From the NCBI GenBank assembly GCA_016929065.1, contig JAFGJO010000061.1, positions 1-64,000 of the forward strand: a DNA stretch of 64,000 bases, read 5' to 3'. The translations under genes were made by a program, and so were the position numbers. Of the stretch, positions 58,267 through 64,000 are shown one piece after another (the stretch's first letter is position 1; each line of letters opens with the position of its first letter). The stretch comes from Spirochaetales bacterium. GTDB lineage: Bacteria > Spirochaetota > Spirochaetia > SZUA-6 > RPPD01. The notes under the pieces are model-generated. The model was not told the origin of the DNA. It saw nothing but the letters and a program-made list of their open reading frames with translations, and searched no databases.

Positions 58267-60735
58267 ATGTCTTCGTATCCTACGCTGAATCCGGAAATAT
58301 ATCAGCCGAACAAAAAGAATGTCGGCGTTTTTATACGAAACCTCTCGCATTCTGTCCCGCAGCTTGAGTGGGCGGGGATGGCAGGCGAAGCCGAGAAACA
58401 AAATATCAATCTTTTCTGCTTTACCGGAAGTTCAGTTTCATTTTTCAAGAATACATTTGAACAGGTAAAGACAATTCTCAATCTGCTGCATTCAAAGAAA
58501 TTTGACGGATTCGTCCTGTGGCTCAGTCTTATTGACAACATGTTCGCACAGGAGGAAAAAAAACTTGACATTATCAAAAAGTTCCAACAGATCCCCTGTG
58601 TGACGGGGGAGAGCAGTTTCCCTGGAATACCGGCAATCGTCCATTCACATTATGAAGGGATGAGGGAGCTGGTTTCGCATTGTATTGAAGTCCACGGGTA
58701 CCGTCGAATAGCTTTTATTCAGGGGCCAAAGGGCCATCTGGGCGCGCGGGAACGGTATCGTGCATTTTGCGATACACTTGCAGCCCATGGCATCAAACTG
58801 GAACCGCTGCTTGTAACACCGAATGTTGAATGGGGCAACGGAGAATATGCGGGATCTCTGCTGTTGAAACAAATCGGCAATGCTCCACCGCAGTTAAAGC
58901 AAATAGACTGCATAGTCTGTGCTGCAACATCGCTTTCGATAGGTGTTTTATCCTTTTTGCAGAAGCTCGGAATATCCGTGCCGCATGACATCGCAGTAAC
59001 AGGATATGATGATACCCTGGATGCACAACTGTCTTCACCTTCTATTACTACAATAAAAACACCCTTGAGGGAAATGGGGATCTGTGCGGTTCGGTGTCTC
59101 GTTGATCAATTCGAGCGGAAAAAATCAGCTGACAAAATAGAACTTCCCGGGAAATTGGTGATCAGGGAGTCCTGTGGATGCAATGCAGCTCCATTGAATC
59201 TGTTCCCCGTCATGGAAGCCGGAGAACCGGATAATGCGGGATTCAACGTATTGGACTCGCGGCTGATACAAAAAATTGTCCTTGAAGAAGAATATAAAAT
59301 GTTTGGGGATATCGGCCGGATTCTGGATTTGTTTATCCAGGTGGTCCAGTCAAATAAAAATGATGATACCAGCTTTTTCAAGGAGTTTGATCTTTATTTA
59401 TTGAACCCGGGATATGAGTCAATTGATATTTTAAAGGTTCAAAAAATACTGATACTGCTTCATGATAATATAAAGAATTCCCTGAATCAAAAAATGAGGC
59501 AGAGGGCGGATCTCCTGCTGGAAAAGGCGGTTATTTTTACCGGTGAAAAAACTCTGTGGAGAAGTGAGAAAGAACTGTGGAAAAACCGGGTACAGAACGA
59601 ATTTCTCCGTGACATTGAAACATCACTCCTCGCTGATATCACTTTGAGAAATCTTTTCAGGCTGTTGCTGGATAAACTCCCGTCAATCGGGATACAAAGC
59701 TGTTTTATGGTGCTGTTTGAAGGCACCCGGATTCCCCATGAATGGGCACGCCTGATTTTTGCCTTTAATGAGAGCGGGGAAATCCAGACAGGCCCTTCCG
59801 GTTTGCGGTTCCCGGGTGATTCCATTGTCCCGATGGGGCTTGTACCGTTGTCGCGTCAGCTGAAGATGATTGTCGAGCCAATTGCTTTTGAAAACCGGCT
59901 TGTCGGACAGATTATTTTTGAAATGCCACAGCCGGAGGGTCCGTTATATGAAACCCTCGGGATACAAATATCAAGTGCTCTGATGGGTATTCTGCCATTC
60001 GAAGTCAAAGAGCAGAAGGCGCTGCTCAGCAAACGGCTGAACAAGGAATTCACCCGGTTTATTCATGTCTTTTCCCACCCCTTGATGGAACCGCTGAGAA
60101 AAATTCTGAGTTTTGGAGAACGGGTCAAGAAAAAAATTGAGACCGTTTCTGATATCCATATGGGAGAGATCGATTCAGTGTTATCAAGCGCGCAAGAAAT
60201 GTACGGAATGGTGAACAATCTTATCCATTCGATGCGTGTACTGTTCGAGAAGGAAGAACCGGGAACATTGAGTATCCGTTCGGTGCTGGAAAAAATTATC
60301 ACCAGAATGGGAGCAAGATTGAGTGAGACGAATACCCGGATTATACTGAATGATTTACCGGTGATACAGGGGATTCAATCACAAATTGAACTGCTGTTGT
60401 ATTATCTGTTTTCCATCACACTGAATTCAATTTCAATCCGGGAAGGCCATATCCTTTCATTTTCTTCGGACATGACAGGTAAGCAGAGTTGTCTGATACG
60501 GTGTGAATTTCAGAATAGTGCAGGGATGGAAATAAAACCGGAAAATTTCCGAGGGAAAGAGAACTTCATGCTGGAAAATATGGATGATTCAAATACACAG
60601 TTTTCCGCAGCCATTTGCAGCCGGCTGGTGGCGCAATATTCCGGGAAGATTAATTATTACCGTATTCCCGAATATGGAATCATCTGGGAGGTCGCGCTGC
60701 CGTATTATCCTGATGAAAGACTGGTACCATTATAA
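58267..60735 (+). CDS. LacI-like sensor with degenerate kinase output
   Basis: An 822-residue soluble protein. Residues 15-300 are a LacI/PurR-type sugar-binding fold without its DNA-binding head (G-Y-R-R-I-A-F-I-Q-G-P, V-P-H-D-I-A-V-T-G-Y-D-D-T, then E-S-C-G-C-N). A helical region and a GAF-like domain (about 455-595) follow. A kinase-like part begins at about 600 with F-S-H-P-L-M-E-P-L-R-K-I, an H-box with its histidine. The ATPase part is degraded: no G-x-G boxes and no clear N-box. It probably does not phosphorylate itself and may signal through binding. It converges on a paralogue with a chemoreceptor output. Confidence 0.8.
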   Translation: MSSYPTLNPEIYQPNKKNVGVFIRNLSHSVPQLEWAGMAGEAEKQNINLFCFTGSSVSFFKNTFEQVKTILNLLHSKKFDGFVLWLSLIDNMFAQEEKKLDIIKKFQQIPCVTGESSFPGIPAIVHSHYEGMRELVSHCIEVHGYRRIAFIQGPKGHLGARERYRAFCDTLAAHGIKLEPLLVTPNVEWGNGEYAGSLLLKQIGNAPPQLKQIDCIVCAATSLSIGVLSFLQKLGISVPHDIAVTGYDDTLDAQLSSPSITTIKTPLREMGICAVRCLVDQFERKKSADKIELPGKLVIRESCGCNAAPLNLFPVMEAGEPDNAGFNVLDSRLIQKIVLEEEYKMFGDIGRILDLFIQVVQSNKNDDTSFFKEFDLYLLNPGYESIDILKVQKILILLHDNIKNSLNQKMRQRADLLLEKAVIFTGEKTLWRSEKELWKNRVQNEFLRDIETSLLADITLRNLFRLLLDKLPSIGIQSCFMVLFEGTRIPHEWARLIFAFNESGEIQTGPSGLRFPGDSIVPMGLVPLSRQLKMIVEPIAFENRLVGQIIFEMPQPEGPLYETLGIQISSALMGILPFEVKEQKALLSKRLNKEFTRFIHVFSHPLMEPLRKILSFGERVKKKIETVSDIHMGEIDSVLSSAQEMYGMVNNLIHSMRVLFEKEEPGTLSIRSVLEKIITRMGARLSETNTRIILNDLPVIQGIQSQIELLLYYLFSITLNSISIREGHILSFSSDMTGKQSCLIRCEFQNSAGMEIKPENFRGKENFMLENMDDSNTQFSAAICSRLVAQYSGKINYYRIPEYGIIWEVALPYYPDERLVPL

Positions 60736-60767
60736 GGCGGAGGTTCTCGATTGCTTTTCTTCACCGG

Positions 60768-63251
60768 CTATACCGCATCATCGGAAGATAAAAAGTTTTC
60801 CTGTGTTTCTTTTCCCAATTCAGCAACCTCGCTGATTGCCTCGGTAATTTCACGGCTTCCCTGCGCCGCATTCACCAGGAGATTTGATACATCACTCGTG
60901 GCTTTTTCCTGTTCCGTGATTGCAATGGTGATTCCCGCTGACAGGTCTGATACCCGGCTGATGATTTCCTTGACGCGGGTGATCGCCTCTGCACTCATTT
61001 TTGTTCCAGCATGAATTTTTTTTATCATCTCGGCTATTTTTTCCGTGGAACTGACTGTGCTGTACGCGAGTTCCTTGACTTCACGAGCGACCAGCGAAAA
61101 TCCTTTTCCGGCTTCTCCGGCGCGCGCTGCTTCAATGGAAGCATTCAGCGCAAGAATTTTTGTTTTTTCGGCTATTTCCGAGATGAGCCCGACAATATCG
61201 TCGATTGCGGTTGATTGGGTTTTCAGATTGGTGATATCGGTATGCGCCGACTGGGTGAGGGTGACCGATTCGGTAACAATATCCATGACACCGCGGATAT
61301 TTTTCGAAATCTCCTTGACACTTGCCGACAGTTGTTCCATTGACGCAGAACTTTCTGTAACATGATCACTGATGCTTTTGCTCCGGTCGGAAACAATCGA
61401 TGCCTTGTGCTGCATTGCAGCGAGTGTAATTTCCAAAAGCTGCCGGACCTCTGCCCGTTCTTTTAAGAGAAGTGCGCCATAGAAAGAACTTGACAGCTGG
61501 GTTCGCAGTGAATCATAGATGATTCCTTCTGTCGGCCCGACTTCAAAGACAACATACCCGATTTGAAGCTCATTAAAAAACAGCGAATGAATAACGTGAA
61601 CATGCGGGGCGGCAGTATCAACAGCAATTTCCGGAAGAAGTTCCTTTGTGGGGAAACGCATTCCATCTGCGGTAAGTGAAAGCCGTCCCTTTTCATTATA
61701 ACCGAATATCAGCCGGGAGGTCGGGGGAACTTCGCCTGTCGCAGTAAGGCTGATCCGCGCCCGGTCGTACAAGACAATATAGCAGCCGGGAATCATAAGT
61801 CCCGGAAGTTCCTCGGCGAGAATATCCATGAGTTTTGCCAGATCATATGTGGTAATCAGTTTTGATCCGATATCGCGCAGGATGTGCTCTTGCTGAACAA
61901 TCTGCAGGTACCCGAATTCCTTGAAACGCAAGGCTGTTTCACCGATCATGACGCGGGCTTGTCCCCACAAATCTTCTGACTGTGTAATGAGATTTTGTTC
62001 TTTGAGCAATTCAAGAAAAGCAGAGCGCATGACCGAGATCACCCGATGGAGAACATCAAGGTCGATATTTTTATCAACAAGACGGCGAAGAACTTCGCTC
62101 AGGCGGGACAGAAAATATCCGGAGCGTTTCTCTTCGATTTCACGGGTAAATGACTCAATTAAAATGAGTGATTGGTCGTGAAAGAATTCGGTTTCAATAT
62201 TTGATCCGGGCATATTCTCTTCGACAGATTTAGTCATGGCCTGGACAATGGTATCGATTGAGGTGACTTCTGCGATAGCCTGCGGAGCGCCTGTTTTTTG
62301 TTTTTCTCCCCGAATATGGTCAAGAAAACATTGAAACAATGACTGACGCTGATCCATATCGACCGGTTTATTGACCGCTGCTCCTTTGACAATTTGCGAC
62401 TGACAGCCGCAGGATTGGCCAAGAACCATTTGAGCGGGGAGGTGTGTTTCATTGTCAATGGAAAGCCCCTGCATCAAGTTGTCCAATAGTCGCGCGCTCG
62501 TGTAGCCCTGCTGGATAAACGGCATGGCGACAGATGTCAGCGGCGGATTCATGCATCGGCCTTCTTTTGTGTCATTATACCCCACAACCGCGAGCTCATC
62601 CGGAATGCGTAATCCGCGCCGGGTGAGTTCCTCGATGCTCCCGATCGCGATTGTATCGTTGCAGCAGACGATTGCCTGAATATCCTTTTGAATGATTTTA
62701 TTCCGTTTGTCGAAAAACAGCTGAACGCCGTCGATGCCCGTGCTCTTTGCCCACGTTCCCGGCGGGGTGATGAGATTGTCATCGATTGGTATGCCGTGAC
62801 GTTCGAGTGTCTGTTTATATGCTTTAAAGCGCTCCTGGGCATAGACATGATTTTCCGGCCCGCGGATAAATGCGATTTTGTTGAAATGATGCTGCGTAAT
62901 CAGGTGTTCGATCACCTCTCTGATACCATGAACATTATCGATTGAAACCACCGGTGTTTCGGGCAGTTTCAAAGAGATGGAGAGGAAAGGTTTTTTGTCA
63001 AATCTGCGGTAATATTCAGTTGTATCGTCAACAGCTGTGCTCGCCCATGTTGCAAAACTGTCATACCGGCCGGCATCGATTACCTGATAGAGCATCGAGG
63101 CCGGGTCTTTTCCCAGAACTCCGGCTCTGAAACAATACAGATTGATGTTATGCTCCCGGGCATAGTTGTACATTCCCTGCCAGATATGGCCCCCGACTGT
63201 ATCTTCTATCCCGCGGGAGAGAAACGCAACTGATTTGAACCGGTTTTCCAT
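60768..63251 (-). CDS. LacI-like sensor fused to a cytoplasmic chemoreceptor domain
   Basis: An 827-residue soluble protein. Residues 5-300 are a LacI/PurR-type binding fold (F-N-K-I-A-F-I-R-G-P, I-P-D-E-L-A-V-V-G-Y-N-D-T, then Q-S-C-G-C), paralogous to the neighbour. A helical and GAF-like region follows. From about 600 there is a methyl-accepting domain whose tip reads A-L-N-A-S-I-E-A-A-R-A-G-E near 700. There is no membrane segment, so it should sense a cytoplasmic sugar-like ligand and pass the signal to CheW/CheA. It converges on the kinase-like paralogue with 32 bases between. Confidence 0.85.
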   Translation of the reverse strand: MENRFKSVAFLSRGIEDTVGGHIWQGMYNYAREHNINLYCFRAGVLGKDPASMLYQVIDAGRYDSFATWASTAVDDTTEYYRRFDKKPFLSISLKLPETPVVSIDNVHGIREVIEHLITQHHFNKIAFIRGPENHVYAQERFKAYKQTLERHGIPIDDNLITPPGTWAKSTGIDGVQLFFDKRNKIIQKDIQAIVCCNDTIAIGSIEELTRRGLRIPDELAVVGYNDTKEGRCMNPPLTSVAMPFIQQGYTSARLLDNLMQGLSIDNETHLPAQMVLGQSCGCQSQIVKGAAVNKPVDMDQRQSLFQCFLDHIRGEKQKTGAPQAIAEVTSIDTIVQAMTKSVEENMPGSNIETEFFHDQSLILIESFTREIEEKRSGYFLSRLSEVLRRLVDKNIDLDVLHRVISVMRSAFLELLKEQNLITQSEDLWGQARVMIGETALRFKEFGYLQIVQQEHILRDIGSKLITTYDLAKLMDILAEELPGLMIPGCYIVLYDRARISLTATGEVPPTSRLIFGYNEKGRLSLTADGMRFPTKELLPEIAVDTAAPHVHVIHSLFFNELQIGYVVFEVGPTEGIIYDSLRTQLSSSFYGALLLKERAEVRQLLEITLAAMQHKASIVSDRSKSISDHVTESSASMEQLSASVKEISKNIRGVMDIVTESVTLTQSAHTDITNLKTQSTAIDDIVGLISEIAEKTKILALNASIEAARAGEAGKGFSLVAREVKELAYSTVSSTEKIAEMIKKIHAGTKMSAEAITRVKEIISRVSDLSAGITIAITEQEKATSDVSNLLVNAAQGSREITEAISEVAELGKETQENFLSSDDAV

Positions 63252-63546
63252 AATAGCCTTTCACATTGGTTTGTATTTCCGGCCGGCATGTCAATTTTAT
63301 TTAAATAAAAAAGCAGCTCAATACAGGAAATGCCATTCATGGTCATAAATTCCCTGTCATTCGGCAGAATTCAGAATTCATGGCCTTCACAATTAATAAT
63401 AAATGATTCAAAACAAGTTGCAAATGATTTTTTTTAAGATTATCCAAAAGATATTGCATATTTGCCTATGGAAAATTTTACATTTACTTATTAATCTGTA
63501 TAGAGAAGAATTAATGTCATTTCGGTCACCGGACGGAGTTTTCAAT
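63252..63546. other. Divergent AT-rich spacer
   Basis: The 295 bases between the chemoreceptor and moxR genes. I see no gene here. A TTTTATTTAAATAAAA palindrome lies near 63297-63312. No clear consensus promoter was found on either strand. Confidence 0.4.
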
Positions 63547-64000
63547 ATGAACAATTTGGAAATCAGGGAAATTCAGGAAAAAATATTTAAAATAGAGGAA
63601 AATATCTCTGAAATATTTATTGGAAAGCATGAAAAAATTCGATTAATGCTTCTTGGGTTGTTTTCCGGCCTGCACGTGCTGATCACAGATGTTCCCGGTG
63701 TCGGAAAAACCACCCTGACACGGTGCTGCGCTGCAAGTACGGGAATGGATTTCGCCCGGATTCAGTTTACTCCGGATTTGCTCCCGGGAGATATCGTCGG
63801 GATGACCGTTTGGGATATTGAACGACAGGAGTTTGTCTTCAAGCAGGGCGCGATCATGCATCAGTTTATTCTTGCGGATGAAATCAACAGGGCAACTCCC
63901 CGTACCCAGTCAAGTCTGCTTGAAGCAATGCAGGACGGAACCGTGAGTGTTGACGGAAAAACATGGCCGCTGGCCGAGCCGTTTTTTGTGATTGCGACCC
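63547..64000 (+). CDS. MoxR-family AAA+ ATPase (cut by window end)
   Basis: The first 151 codons of a MoxR ATPase; GGAG lies eight bases before the ATG. Walker A (D-V-P-G-V-G-K-T-T) is near residue 49 and Walker B with the MoxR-specific follow-on (F-I-L-A-D-E-I-N-R-A-T-P-R-T-Q) near 109. MoxR ATPases act as chaperones with a von Willebrand-type partner, normally encoded downstream together with a DUF58 protein. The gene runs out of the window, so that part cannot be checked. Confidence 0.9.
   Translation, partial: MNNLEIREIQEKIFKIEENISEIFIGKHEKIRLMLLGLFSGLHVLITDVPGVGKTTLTRCCAASTGMDFARIQFTPDLLPGDIVGMTVWDIERQEFVFKQGAIMHQFILADEINRATPRTQSSLLEAMQDGTVSVDGKTWPLAEPFFVIAT

Noticed and set aside
1-64000. 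CRISPR arrays, tRNA or rRNA genes
   Set aside because: No regularly spaced repeats and no cloverleaf with GGTTCGA-type T-loop or rRNA signature was noticed in any spacer.

Overview
The window looks like a chromosomal segment of a spirochaete-type bacterium (phylum Spirochaetota, possibly uncultivated). This is inference. The best pointers are an alanyl-tRNA synthetase that ends after its editing domain, as in Treponema and Borrelia; cytoplasmic LacI-like sensors fused to a chemoreceptor or kinase module; and many FecR, TPR and beta-barrel envelope proteins. Most genes have a normal Shine-Dalgarno sequence, and several promoters match the sigma-70 consensus with a 17-base spacer. There is no rRNA, tRNA or CRISPR array that I can see.

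Layout. 1-2100 is an accessory patch: a BrnT/BrnA-like and a RelE-like toxin-antitoxin pair, GC-rich hairpins and an internally deleted IS1634-type transposase. 2449-3918 holds two small proteins and an AAA ATPase. 3969-14787 is a tightly overlapping seven-gene operon: BtaA-like (DUF3419) enzyme, CTP-dependent lipid-alcohol kinase, MMPL exporter, UbiA prenyltransferase, PEP-synthase-like phosphotransferase, GNAT-like protein and acyl-AMP ligase. It reads as an undescribed lipid pathway and is the main candidate novel system. 14831-20500 holds a YwaF/TIGR02206-like membrane protein, a pectate lyase lipoprotein, a DUF4846 protein and a GH15 enzyme. A 475-bp duplication of the DUF4846/GH15 junction brackets a HicA/HicB module there. 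20632-30452 holds an EIIA/diadenylate cyclase fusion, hisE-hisG, a methyltransferase/ATP-grasp fusion, aspS and a four-gene envelope set.

30458-34897 is a kinase and response-regulator phosphatase pair plus a DUF2156 protein. 35079-44483 holds hisB, a TPR protein, alaS, a FecR/PEGA protein, a complete N-degron operon (clpS-clpA-aat) and tpx. 44610-54320 is a signalling block: a beta-propeller kinase, a REC-kinase-REC protein and a REC/HD-GYP protein on the minus strand, with an OmpR/HAMP-kinase pair divergent. 54513-58141 holds small proteins, pabB-pabC and an aldo/keto reductase behind a 27-bp palindrome. 58267-63251 is a convergent pair of LacI-type sensors, one with a kinase-like and one with a chemoreceptor output. 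The window ends inside a MoxR ATPase.

Two patterns cut across the window. All three toxin genes sit 6-9 bases behind a consensus-like -10 box, so their mRNAs are predicted to be leaderless, while each antitoxin has a strong Shine-Dalgarno. Signalling capacity is also high for 64 kb: sensors for cytoplasmic sugars or effectors, c-di-AMP synthesis, c-di-GMP breakdown and phosphatase outputs. All functions are read from sequence motifs only; no database search was run.
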